28,669 bases of DNA from Condylostoma magnum (GCA_920105805.1 CAKKTI010000283.1:1-28669); one strand, 5' to 3'. Positions 11,030 to 22,656 are shown, counted from the first letter of the stretch. Made by a program: numbers and translations. Notes: generated from the letters alone by a model not told the origin.

Positions 11030-12889
11030 ATGGCTTTAAAACTAATCCAAAGGTGCTTCAGCAAAATTTAGTTACGAAATGCTCCAATATATCCTTATGA
11101 GTCGGAGTAAAAGACAATCTAAACTTACGATACTGCGTATGAGAAGCTGTAGAAGCGATTTTGGGATAAGCACACAAAACTTTAAGTTGATAAGCAAATT
11201 TTAAAGCATTATGGAGTAGATGTTGACTAGGTACTAAGTGAGTCTTAGGAGCAGTAAAAGGAAGCGTCGTATTATATATAAAATAATTTGTATTCTCCGG
11301 CAGAGCATTGGGCTGCTGAGAAATTTGATATTGACAGAGAAACTGGAATGCCTTATGGACTTGGGTATGACTAAGTTATCAAGGATTATAAGTAAAACCT
11401 GCAAAACAAACGTTAATTGGACGCTGTAAGAGAAATACTCAATCAACTAGAAATAATGGACCTAAAACATCTGCAATCCCTGAGTGGAGAAGTTGATTTA
11501 ACAGTAGAAAAGGAAAGGATTAAAGATGCTTTGCTAGATAGAATAAGCAAAGCTGATGCTGATAATAAGTTTGAGAATTCTAAGTTCCCTTAGAGTGTTT
11601 AGTATAAAGATATGAAAAGAATGCTAGTAAGAGAAATAATTGATGATATAGAACTGAGTGAAGAGCAAAGGGAAATAAACAGATTTGAAAAGGAGAATTA
11701 GATGGAGTATGAATCAAGTATGCAGAAAGAATGGGATCAATTGAATAGTGAGGAAAAAATACACGTTATAGATACTTTAGACATGCCAGATTGACTTGTT
11801 GAAGATTATGCAAAAATATAGCATAAGAGAAAAAGATATCACTGGCTCAAATTCAAAGGGCAGTATAAGGAGAAGTCTAATGAAATACAGGAGTATATAT
11901 ACAAAAAGCAATTTGACCCTGTAGGCCGCCGAAACTACGAAAGATTTGAGCAAAAAATGAGAAATTATCAGACCCAGCCTAGTTTATCAGATTTAATGAA
12001 AGAAGCTGAAATTTTTATACACAAGTACCAGCCGTAATTGCTTGATAATATAAAATTAGACTCATATGAAGCAAATAAGTAATTCAAGCCGAGATACCTT
12101 AACTAATTGCTAACCCCGGATAAGATATGGAACATAATTGATGATTTAACTTGCCCAATAATTCCTAAAATAGCTTATGGCGAAATTTCCCCGAGATACA
12201 CTCCTTCTTAGTACGCGGAATATAAAAATGTATCAGACTTAGAACATTCCAAGAGCTATCATCCCCAGGAAAACCTATAAACAGCTATTTCAGTATATCA
12301 TTACATAAAATCTGACAACAATTTCCAGCATTTCTTATAAAACCACTTTCGTTATATTGCAGATTCAGGATTAATGCAATAATAAGACTTATAATCTAAT
12401 AATCCTGTGTAAGTTATTATCCCATGGGAAACAATTTACTTTAAGGAGTAAGTAAGTCTAGATGATAGTGATTTTTCCGATACAGAGGAATAAGAAAAGC
12501 CGGAAGGAGTAGGCACAGGGGAAGGAAGACGAAGAACTGCATGGGCTTTTGCTTAAATTACAGATGGTACTGGGAAAGTTACTATAAATAACCGTCCCTT
12601 TATAGAATATTTCAAGAGTTTAATGCATAGGGAAAACATTATGTATCCTTTTATAGTAACAAACACTTTATGTGAAGTTGATGCTAATATAACTGTAAAG
12701 GGTGGAGGAGTTATGGGATAATCTGGAGCTATTTAAAAGGCAGTTGCTAGTGCATTGATTGATTATGACTCTGATCTAAAAGGCGTTATATAGGATAAAG
12801 AACTAAATGAGCCTGATCCAAGGACAAAGGAAAGAAAGAAGACTTCGAAGGTTAAGGCTAGGAAGGCTTATACTTTTGTTAAGAGATAG
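11030..12889 (+). CDS. MRPS9: mitochondrial small-subunit ribosomal protein uS9 with giant N-terminal extension
   Basis: A component of the mitoribosomal small subunit; 619 residues. The last 120 or so residues (from about 498) are a clear uS9 domain: 'GRRRTAWAFAQITDGTGKVT' then 'NNRPFIEYF', 'VKGGGVMGQSGAIQKAVASAL', 'DPRTKERKKTSKVKARKAY' and 'TFVKR' at the end. uS9 proteins normally end in KR, so TAG 12887-12889 is taken as the stop. The N-terminus 'MALKLIQRCFSKIQLRN' is basic and amphipathic like a mitochondrial presequence and fixes the ATG at 11030. The roughly 480 residues between are charged and helical and match no family I recognise. Bacterial uS9 is about 130 residues, so this is a very large extension, in line with the enlarged mitoribosomal proteins known from ciliates. 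TGA encodes Trp in 'DMPDWLVEDY'. Confidence 0.93.
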
Positions 12890-12895
12890 TTTAAT
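12890..12895. terminator. convergent 3' junction, 6 nt between facing stops
   Basis: TAG of the uS9m gene (12887-12889) faces TAG of the GPN3 gene (complement of 12896-12898). Both ends are fixed by protein homology or neighbour limits, making this the best-supported of the three tight convergent junctions. No hairpin or T-tract is visible. Confidence 0.6.
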
Positions 12896-13702
12896 CTAAC
12901 TTATATCAAAATCTTTGGTTTGGGGTTCCAGACCTTCTCCATACTGTAGAATTGAATCTGCTATGAACAGGATTTGTTGTATATTTTCATTGTCTTTGTA
13001 GTCTAATTGATGAAACTGCACCATGTTATACTCGTCTAGGATTTCTGCTAGTTTTTGACTGATTGAAGCCATTTTGGGGTTTTTTGTTGAGTTGGATAAT
13101 TCGTATATGAGAGCTTAAGGCTCTGTATCCAGTAACTCATTTAGTATTTCTTTATCTGTTACAAAATCACACTTAGTTAAAATGTTCATATGGGGAAGTT
13201 AAACTGACATCATGCAAGACATAGACATCAAACTAGCACTGATAAACTTATAGCTATCTGATAGAAAAGTAATATCTATACAGTAAATAGAGCAAACATT
13301 GAAGCCTATTTACTACAGTTTTCGCCCAAATTACGCAAAAAGGTTCATGTGTGTGTATAGCTCTATTTATCCAGGGCAATCTATTAAAATATAATCATTT
13401 TCCCCGAAGGGTTCTAACTATTCTTCCAATCACTCAATGTTTTCTATCAAATACTCTAAAGCCATTACTAATCCTCCGTTTGGCCCTAAATCACACTCTT
13501 CCATTGTATCTTACACAGTAATGCAATCTCTTATGTCTATGCTACACTGGTAAAAGATATTCTCAGCCGCTGGATCAAGGTTAAAAATCTGTATATTCCT
13601 ACTTACATTCTAGGCATGTTCTTGCATCTATTTACAATATGTCGACTTTCCTGAGCCAGCTGGCCCCATTACCAACTAAGCAAATCTGTAAAACTAAGCC
13701 AT
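12896..13702 (-). CDS. GPN3: GPN-loop GTPase 3 (RNA polymerase assembly/import factor)
   Basis: GPN GTPases are cytoplasmic factors needed for assembly and nuclear import of RNA polymerase II (known for GPN1 and GPN3 in yeast and animals). The product has 268 residues, close to the usual 280 or so. Visible motifs are the P-loop 'VMGPAGSGKST' (residues 11-21), 'IFNLDPAAE', 'DIRDCITVQD', the diagnostic 'LGPNGGLVMALEY' (GPN near residue 74), 'DYILIDCPGQIELYTH' (near 109) and the base-recognition motif 'LTKCD' (near 176). The 'GPNGGL' context and overall pattern fit GPN3 better than GPN1. In-frame TAA/TAG occupy conserved Gln sites, as in 'DCPGQIE', and TGA is Trp in 'ENIEWLEE'. The stop is TAG 12896-12898: no in-frame TGA occurs in the next 280 or so bases, which run antisense through the uS9 domain. 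Confidence 0.93.
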
Positions 13703-13719
13703 TTTCAATATAACTAATT

Positions 13720-15477
13720 CTACAGTAAAAGGTTTTGGCTTAAACAGTTTTTGAACTATTTGATCAGTTTTGAAGCTGAGGGACGATATTGTGGTTTAGA
13801 CTCCCAGCATGAACGCAGTATGTCTTATACCTCAGCGGGTAGCTCATTTGGTATAACAGGGTAGATTTTTTCTACTGCAACAGTTTAACGTAGTTTCTCT
13901 AGGGTATAGTTAGCAAATGGCATTTTACCTGTAAAAATCTCCCAAATGACTATTCCTATGCTGTATATATCATCAGATTAGACTGCGTTGTTTACCACAT
14001 CTGACTTGTTTTATAGGATTTAAGGACTACAGTAACCTGATTTGTTTTTATACCAACTCATTCCAGCGTAATTTTTCATTTTAAACATTGCAAAATCACC
14101 TATAAAGATTTAGTCATTTAGCATGAGAAGATTCTTGGATGTTAGATGTCCATGAACTAGCCCGTAGGAGTGCATTTGCTTTATTGATTTCAGTATTTGT
14201 ATTATGAATATGAGTTTTTCCTGGAGCGGCATTTAAAGTATGTCTTTATTAAGGCAGTCATAAAGACTGCCACTGTGAACAAATGGGTAAATAAGTCCTA
14301 TTTCAGGTGGATCATAATACACGTGTTTTATTGGGAGTATTACAGGACACTCGTTTTCAGTTAAACTATGAATTTCTTCTTAAAACTCTTCCATTAAATA
14401 TCCTGTTAATTGTCTAAACTTTAAAATTCTGCAAAAGCTCAATTCTCCGTTATACTGAACTTGATACAATTTCCCAAAACAATTTTTCCTATTCTCAATA
14501 GTTCTTCTTATTTCTACTTATTTTTTATCTATTAACAACTATGGAGGCTCAACTTCCAAAAAGATGTCACTACTGTCACTAATCTATGTTAAATTAGCAA
14601 TAGTTTTCTGTCTTTAGTACTCTACATTTTTTTCAATTACATAAGAAGGATCATTATCATAGAAACAAAACACTTTGATGAATCTGAATCTTAGAACTGT
14701 GGCAAAGCCTAAAATCTCACTAGCAAAAATCTCTACTACAAATAACACCATTGATTTTTAGTCTATGGATTCCTTTATTGACAAAATATCACAGTCTAGA
14801 TATACAAGTTTGTATAATAGAATAAAACCTTTCGCACATAAACCAGCCGACCATATAACTGTAGTTATGAGTAATGTATGCATATGTTCTCTTGTTAAAT
14901 TAGATTTTATAGCATTTTTCTATAGCTTTGATAGTAAAAAGAGAATTAGAGCCATAGTAATGGCTGAGCTAGTAACGCAAAAGCATCCTAGTTCAAAGCT
15001 TACGTTGTTTATATCAAGTATTCCAAAGGCTAGTAAAATTAGTACAATTGCTTAGATTACTATAACAGATCCACCTATATAAAACATCCATCTATTAACA
15101 CTTTTGTCAGATATTCTAGTGAAACGAGCTAATAGGGAAATTAACACACTGCTGTCTAAATGGGCATAAATTACTACAGTAAGCAATTGTCATATGAGTA
15201 GTATATAAACTATAAAATATACTCAATCAGGAGCTCTTAGAAGCAGATACCAATATTTATTATTAATCTTATCATCTGTAAAATACATGAAATATACTAA
15301 ATATGCGACTGTTTTTATTGTCACTTCAACTAGAATGACTATAAAAAATATCTAAGTTCCTCGTCACTCTAATTTCAGATAGCATGATTTTATGTTGCAT
15401 ACAAGAGCTGCTAGAAAACAATAAAAGTATGCTGCAAAGATAATAGAAAACCAAAAATTGTATTCCCAAGAGTCCAT
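13720..15477 (-). CDS. seven-helix membrane protein fused to a pseudokinase domain
   Basis: The 585-residue protein starts at the ATG of 'MDSWEYNFWFSIIFAAYF'. Seven hydrophobic helices fill about residues 8-255, the layout of a GPCR-like receptor. A cytosolic tyrosine-kinase-like fold follows (about 325-575): a weak Gly loop 'NCFGKLYQVQYNG', a Lys in 'FCRILKF', 'IKQMHSYGLVHGHLTSKNLL', 'IFIGDFAMFK', 'SGYCSPQILQ', 'SDDIYSIGIVIWEIFTGKMP' and 'ILRSCWESKPQYRPSA'. The catalytic HRD is HGH and DFG is DFA, so phosphotransfer is unlikely, much as in the kinase-homology domain of receptor guanylyl cyclases. Signalling by protein binding is inferred. After 'QNLLL' the frame meets TAG (13720-13722), another TAG and a TGA in close succession. 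The GPN3 ATG lies 17 nt past the first TAG. Confidence 0.85.
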
Positions 15478-15556
15478 TTTATAATAAAATTATTACTATT
15501 ATGTTTAAGTACTTATAAAAGCTTGATTCAACATTATTTCCTATATTTAATATAAT
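15478..15556. other. 79-nt spacer between tandem - strand genes
   Basis: AT-rich sequence between the stop of the carbonic anhydrase-like gene and the ATG of the 7TM-pseudokinase gene. Nothing else is seen in it. Confidence 0.5.
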
Positions 15557-16270
15557 TTAACGAGAATTCTAAGCCTGCAAATTCCTATTATTTCCTTTTC
15601 CATCTGCAAACTCTAGGTTATCCCTTCACAGTTAATAAAAGAAGTCTGCTTAGTCTACACTTACAAAAAATGGCGATGGTAGTAAAATCCATGTTACCAT
15701 TTCTTTGCACTCTGGAAATGTATAAGAGCCTGAGTATTTATAATAATTCCTTAAAATTTTAGTATTTCTAAACGGAATTTTCAAATCAATTTCTGATAAA
15801 CCACTAAAACCTTTTATTAAAGACTCAATAAAACTATCAAATTGCCCTTGTTATTATATATAGCAAAAAGAGAAAGCAGTTCATTCACGAATTGAGTCTA
15901 AGAAGTATGAAAACACTTAGATCTCTATATCACAGCTATTCCCGTCTATTATATGCTCACCTGGAGACCTTATGTCTATATGAGTTATTTGAAGTACTTT
16001 CTCTTCATTGTCAAAAAGCCTTAGAGTGATTTAGCCGTAATCATGAATAAATCGTAAAGTCTGATCAACTTATTATCCTTAAACCTTTGGAGTCAATAAA
16101 TTTAACTCGAGTTCCTCGAATTCAACATCATCATTAGTTATACTTTTAGTATCCCCTGATATAACGCTTATGGGAGATTAACTTCTTCCCTCATCGCACA
16201 TACCCTCTCAGTCCAATCCTCATAATGCATAGTCAAAGCCTTGTATATTTAATAACAAGAAGTAAAACAT
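15557..16270 (-). CDS. alpha-carbonic anhydrase-like protein, probably non-catalytic
   Basis: The 237-residue protein has a short hydrophobic N-terminus 'MFYFLLLNIQG' that may act as a signal peptide. The alpha-CA framework follows in order: 'YALWGLDWEGMC' (both later Trp encoded by TGA), 'GRSQSPISV' (QSPI at 31-34), 'PGEHIIDG' (about 103), 'LRNYYKYSGSYTFPECKE' with 'VTWILLPSPFFVSVDQ', and 'NNRNLQAQNSR' at the end. The family's zinc ligands lie in 'HFHWG' and 'ELHLVH'. Here the corresponding stretches read 'THIDIR' and 'EIQVF', so at least two of the three His ligands appear lost and CO2 hydration is unlikely. Acatalytic CA-related proteins are known elsewhere as binding modules. The family's usual C-terminal 'N-R' context supports TAA 15557-15559 as the stop. 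It lies 29 nt downstream of the guanylyl cyclase gene on the same strand. Confidence 0.85.
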
Positions 16271-16299
16271 TTATATTAAAAGATGTAAAATCAATTTAA

Positions 16300-19200
16300 C
16301 TAATCATAATCTTGCGGCACTCTTGGTTTAATGAAATAACTCTCTACATGTCTATCAACAGGTGCATGATATACAGTTTTATTGTGAATAAAGTCAAACT
16401 TATTAGGCTCGTACATTTCAATCATTCCTTTAGTAATTTCACTTACATTAATTCTCCCTGCTTCTCCGTTGCTTTCCATCTTATTAGCAATATCTACATC
16501 TGGCCCGTATATATCATAGCGGACTATATTAGTGCCGGTTATGCCAGCAATCAACTCACCAGTGTGTATTCCAATTCTCATATTAAGCGACATTTTCTTA
16601 CTTCTATTGATCTTCTTAATAGTCTTTATCATATCAAATGCCATATTGACCATATTATGCATTTCTTAGCCCAAACTACGCTACTCATCCTCCCCTGAGT
16701 CAGTAAAGCTTAAAATTACATAGCAATCACCAATTGTATGTACTTTATAAATATTGTTTTTCACACAAAGATGATCAAATGCTGAAAATAGTTTACTAAG
16801 CATGCTAACGACTTAAATAGGAGATTTATCAGAGGACCAATTGGTAAATCCTACAATATCCGCAAATAGAATAGTAATATCTTCATGACGATCAGTGGGA
16901 GCTATATCTCTCTTCAAATTTTTAACAACTTATGGAGGCATCATTTAGTTTAGCAGTTTTTCAGTGTTTTTGATAGTCTTTTTAGCCACTTTTTTCAGAT
17001 TATAAGTTTTCCTGTCTTATTATTCCCTTACATAACTAGCTGCAGCATTAATAGACATATAGAAGATTAAGAAGAACGTTGCTTCTAGCCTAAGGGAAAG
17101 ACTATCTGTATTTTTTAATGCCGAGCAAATCCAATTGGTTATATTAGCAACAGAAGCTGTCAGAATAAATCCAAACATTAGTCCACTGATGTGATTTATT
17201 ACAACGTTAGTGTACATAATTTCAAGTACTATTATATAAATGAACGTTTCCTCAAGTGTATATAAGGCCAAGCTATTGATAAAGTTTGTCATAATATAGA
17301 TCATCATTAAAGCCCAGGGGAACATAGAAAAGTAGTAGATTCTTTTAAGTAAAATCAGAGTGCATACCATCATAGTTAAATATATGAATCTTAGACTAAT
17401 CTGTACAGGGTTTCCTACGTCTGACATTGAATAACCAATAATAGCAATTATTGTCATTATACTATAAATAGAGATAGTCATAACAAGCCCGTATATCAGT
17501 GATTTTATATCCCTTTTAGTATACGACATTCTATACTTATGCTGTGACATGGTTTCCTTAAAACTACAAATTAACCATTGAACAGGCCCAGCAAGTCCTA
17601 AATACTCATCATCCTCACTATTCCCCAACTATTCTAACTACTATTCAATGCTAGTTCCAGTTTCGTGAGGATTAACAGTACTTTATCCCTATGCACTTTG
17701 GCTCAAAGATGCCTCATTATTCTCCTCAGCCACTAATGGAAGCTAACTTTAATTCAAGTCTTCTGCAGACTACGGTGGGGCTTATTGCTATTAAGTATCG
17801 CTGACCAATTAATCAAAAGTAGTTACTCTTCTATGACGTCTCCTTTATTGCTGTTCACTTACTAAATAAGAGTCTAATAGTCCTTTTCCCTTAGCTTCGA
17901 TTTACTCGAATTAAAAGATCCATGGCATGTCTTTTACATACTCGTAAGTGAGCCCTGATATACGAATATTGTCGGGCTCTTTTATACTAAAGCACATCCT
18001 ACTGGCTGTATTTACAGTATCACCAACTAAAGAAAACTAGGGCTTATGCTCACCTACCACTCCTGCAATCACAGGCCCACTATTTATCCCAATCTTAACT
18101 CTAAATTTATCCCCTGTCTTAAGATACACATTCTCAAGCTTTTTCATTATTTCTAAAGCAAGTTCAACTGCTCTCTGAGCGTGGCTTTTAGCCAGAAGAG
18201 CCTATGAAAGGTTAGTTTCACTGTCTTTTAATCCTCCACATACCATATATGTTTTATTAACTGTTTCTATTTTAGTAACTCCTAGTTTATCGCACATTTA
18301 GTCCAAAATTGCGAAGAATTTGTCTAATAGATCAATTAGTTCCGTTGGAGTGTGAGTTGTGCATATTTTATCGAAGTCGTATATGTCGCAGAAAAGAACA
18401 GTTACTGTGCCTTAGTCACTTGCTATATACCGAACACCTTGAGCCACACGGTCCTTTACAAACTTCGGAAGTAAATTGCCTAGTATATCTTATCCCTTAA
18501 GAAACTAATATTCTAACTTTTTACGCAGTACAAACTCTTCACGCTTACTTTTCTCAAGCTTAAACCCTACAAAGGCGCTTACTATTGTTATTCCAAACAA
18601 AAGAGAACTGTAATTAAGTATAATAATTAAAGCCTCAACCTCACTAAGTTCTGTACCGTATGTATAGGAAGCTCTTAGTAAATATACTATATTGAAAACA
18701 ACGTTGACTATAAGAACTTTATAAGTACTTAGGTTGAATACAACAAATGTGATTATAGGTAAAATTGCTTAGCTCATAGATGCGTCATTTTAGTTTGCAA
18801 TTTCTAAGCCAAATTTCCCTAGTAGTCCTAATACTATTATAGTAAGCATGATAGATTAATAATAGTTTTTAAAGAATATAGTTCTAGACAATATTATCAT
18901 CAACGCAAATATCAAAACAATCAAAATTCTTATGAATATCATAGCTTCCTCTTACTCCGTTGTTGCTAAATCGGCTATAGTTCATAGCAAATTCACCAAG
19001 AAAATTCCTATCATCATCCATCTAATAAACCTAATGATTTTATCTGCTAAGTATCTTTTGTAAGTTCTTTCTAAATAGGGATTATAAAACTCTAAAGTAA
19101 CGTAACTAAAAGTGAAGTCATTTCTTTCTTCCTCTTCGTCAACTTTTAGCTTTAAGCCTTTAGGATTGAAGATTCTCAATAGATTATCTGCAAATTGCAT

Positions 19201-22200
19201 AGCTCTTAAGGGTAGTCTTCTTATCTAATTTTCCTATTCCTCACCTGCTGGTTATACTAAGTACTTAGATGGCTTTTACAGTTTACTGATTTCATTAGGC
19301 CACCAAAGCTAATCAGCGTTTCTTAGTAAAAGATTAGGTAAAATGCATACAAAAGGAGTCATTACCATTCCAATAAACATATGCATTTATTAGAATATTT
19401 ACTAATCGATTCCAATCATCGCCATAGTTGGAACTCCTGTATTTGAATAAAATGCTAAGTATAAGAAAAAGAAAAAATGAGAAATAAGTGAAACTACTAT
19501 GAAAATCCAATTCCAGGACTTCATAATCATTAAAATGATATAAGAGGCAGTTTATACAACACAGTAAAAGGCTATTGTACCAAAAACATTTAAGCACTCA
19601 GGGTCTCCATTAGGACCAAGTGTTCTATCTGCACTGGCAGTGATAAACGTGTATATGATAATACTTTGGTAAATGGACATAATGGTTCATAAGAGGAAAA
19701 TCTTGGCATTAAACTTCTTCCCAAAAATCCCATCTAAGTAAATCTACGGATTCCTTAGAACAATATCAGATTCTAAGTCCTTATCAAACACTCCCAAAAC
19801 AACAATAGGAAATGCAGTGAGAGCTGTGTTATAACTCATAATCAACCAGGAGTCATATAAAGCAGTTCCAGAGTACTGATTATCAAAACTGAAGTAGAAC
19901 ATAGGAAGCACCATTAAAAAGTTCTTATAGAACGAGTATAGTATAACTCTTGTAATCCTTAAGTAATTCCATCTCCCATGCACTAATAACAACGGTAACA
20001 AGTGTCCGAATCTAGCTATAGCATAGTCACTGGAATTAGCGGCTTGTAGCCCTTCCTATCCACAGATTCCTATCCCTACATGCGCTTCTTAAATCATAGA
20101 AACATCATTAGCCCCATCTCCAATAGCCAAACACAACGGCTTAAAATTCAAATAGGATTTCACTAATTTCACCATTTCTGACTTCTAAAGCGGCGATACT
20201 CTACAACAAATAACAGCATGACACAAAGTAGAAAGCATTGTAAAGCTCCTCAAACAGTTCATATCTGCCATGATAAAATGCAGGGATTGCCCATCCACTA
20301 CTAATCCTAGATTCAAGCTCTATATATCAATAACTTATCCTGAGTGATCTGCCATAGGATTTGCAACAACTCTCAATGCACGTTGACCCCCTCCTCCAGA
20401 GTTACTAGGACCTACATACTGTATATTCCTAAGCACACTTCCTTATTCAGCATCGTCATTAACATACACATACTCCCTTAGTGCTTAAGCGAGTTTATTT
20501 CTAGCCTCTTCCTCTGAGTTTATGTTGATTTTTATGACTTTCATATCTTACTTAAGTAGCTTGCATGAATACCCTATATTAATCGCAGTTTCTTGCTTAT
20601 CCCCCGTCAGTACCCATACCTTTATACCCGCGTTCATAAGCGTAGCTATGGTATCCGGCACTTCCTTCTATATTTTGTCCTCTATAGCAGTTGCTCCTAT
20701 AAAAACCATTCCCTGCTCAATATCTTCAGCCACCTATGCAAGCCGATTTGACCTGTCAGACATAGCATTTTTCGCATTCAGCCACTGCCTCTCAAACTCC
20801 TCTGCCTCTTCCTTAGTTAATTCCTTCTTAGCCAATACCAGAGTCCTTAGGCCTTACATTGAAAACTCTTGTAAATGCTTGTTTAGCTACTCTTTTTCAC
20901 TTTAGCTTATTGAAACTCGATCCAACATTACATTATCGGCTCCTTTGCAGTACAGCTTTGGAGGTATGCTAGGGTCGGTTATGGATTGAACTACTATTGA
21001 CATGCGTTTTCTATCAGAGTTAAACTCGTTGATTCCCAGTCATTTGAACTCAGCCCGCTCGCCCAGTATGTCAAGAGAGTAGTAGGTGGCGTGGGCATTT
21101 ACGAAGGAGTAGCCCAGGCCGTGGGCCGCTATTACCAAAGCTTCTTCGTCTGGGGAGGCTGCTTGGTATGCAAGCTCAGATTCATCAGCTTTCTCAGGGA
21201 TTACTGTATGGCAGAGTGATAAGCATTCAAGGAACTCCTTTACGTCGTTATTACCCTTTTTAAGGTCTTTTAGGAGTTTTGGGTCAAAGAATTTAAACTT
21301 GCTATGCGGATAATATGATATTTGTTCTGAGGTTTCTTGGGGTTCTAGGGAGCCGTATTGTTTGCCTTTTATGCTGCAGCGTTTAAATTCCATCATGTTT
21401 TCTGTTAGAGTACCTGTTTTATCTGTGAAAATGTACTCGATTTAGCCGAGGTCCTCGTTTAGGTCTCCTGTTTTAGCTATTGCTGGGCGATCAACAGGCT
21501 CATAGTACATGCTTAAATCCCACTGTATAAATTAAGCCTGAAAAACTCTCACCATATCCATAGTGACATACAATGAAATAGGCACAAATGAGTTATACAG
21601 TATAAGAAAAGTAATTAGATTCAAAATAGACAGCCCAGTATCTTACCCTGAGAAGAACTCCACTGACTCCTCGTTTTGCATTCCATATAAAATAGAAATA
21701 GCAGTTGATAGAATAGCAGTAGCAAATAAAAGACTAAACACGATTATCAAATACCTATTAACTCTTCTTTCCACATTACTACGCTTATGAGGCGCCGGCT
21801 TACTATTCATCATTAATTTGGTATCAACGCCAGTAAACACTACAATAGCTAGCATTCAATTAGTATTTTTCAAAGTAGAACCTCTGAGCAGTATAAAATT
21901 GTTATCTAACGGAGTGCTCTTAGGATGGCCTTTTATTTTCAACGATCCTTCATACGTATAAAGTCTATTATTAGGATGCTCTGACTTAAGCTAAGCTTCA
22001 TCTAGTTTGCCTAGGTTTTACATAGCTTCATTTATATTACTAGACTCAAAAATTGTAGACGTCTCAGGTATGGATTACTTGATTTTAAGGTTAGTCTCTC
22101 CATCCAAATTAGCAGTTTCTATATAACAAATTTTCTCATCCAAACCTGTAGATAAAATAATACAATCAGCTGGAATTTGATCATCACTTTCTAATAGAAT

Positions 22201-22638
22201 TAAATTTCCTACTTCAGCATTCTTCCATAGAATATCCTAGAATTACTGCTAATCATCCTTTCATACTTTAACAGTCCTGTTATTAATCTACCTATCCGAC
22301 TAGTGCCTCCTGTAATCTAAATAAGCATCTTTGAGCATTGTAACTGTCAATACGAGAGACAAGGGGGCAACTGTTGCCCAGCTGGAAGTCGGTGATAATT
22401 AAAGAGGTAAAAGCTGGAAAATTGATACAATTAGGAACCAAATATTGGCTACTCTATGGAATTATTCAAACAAGTTTTTGGGTATTATAGTGAAAATAGT
22501 GTATTTTCCTGTAGAGATGTAATTATTGGGATACACCCCCTCCCCAACTGCATAACCTCGGTTTATTTTTATATTACGAAACTCTTAGGTTGCCTCGTCA
22601 GGCTTGTATTTCTACGCGGCCTAGTTCTAATTTTCCAT
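16300..22638 (-). CDS. P4-type ATPase / guanylyl cyclase fusion protein
   Basis: A 2112-residue membrane protein of the ciliate/apicomplexan type that makes cGMP. The N-terminal half is a P4-ATPase (lipid flippase) with all hallmark motifs: 'DGETNLK' (about 180), '[12 protein letters not shown]', '[11 protein letters not shown]' (about 404, phospho-Asp present), '[15 protein letters not shown]' (about 677) and 'GDGANDVSM' (about 841). The cyclase part has two six-helix blocks, each followed by a catalytic domain. The first (about 1410) is C2-like: '[11 protein letters not shown]', then '[11 protein letters not shown]', with Glu at the guanine-specifying site but the second metal Asp position occupied by NK. 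The second (about 1915) is C1-like, '[12 protein letters not shown]' and 'HTIGDCYV', with both metal Asp residues. This C2-then-C1 order is inverted relative to mammalian adenylyl cyclases, as known for ciliate cyclases. It ends at TAG 16300-16302, with a TGA three codons on. The frame is intron-free over 6.3 kb. Confidence 0.95.
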
Positions 22639-22656
22639 TTTTTAATTATTTTGTTA
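22639..22656. promoter_or_regulatory. 18-nt divergent intergenic region (shared promoter/5' UTRs)
   Basis: The ATG of the guanylyl cyclase gene (complement of 22636-22638) and the ATG of the RCC1 gene (22657-22659) are separated by 18 T/A-rich bases. Both 5' UTRs and any core promoter must fit here or overlap the opposite coding sequence. No known motif is recognised. Spacing would grow if either start lies further in. Confidence 0.55.

Noticed and set aside
16312-16698. Open + strand frame antisense to the second cyclase domain
   Set aside because: It lies opposite strongly conserved cyclase sequence and shows no family likeness; shadow.
20522-20905. Open + strand frame antisense to the P4-ATPase core
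   Set aside because: The opposite strand carries the conserved TGDKQET region; shadow.
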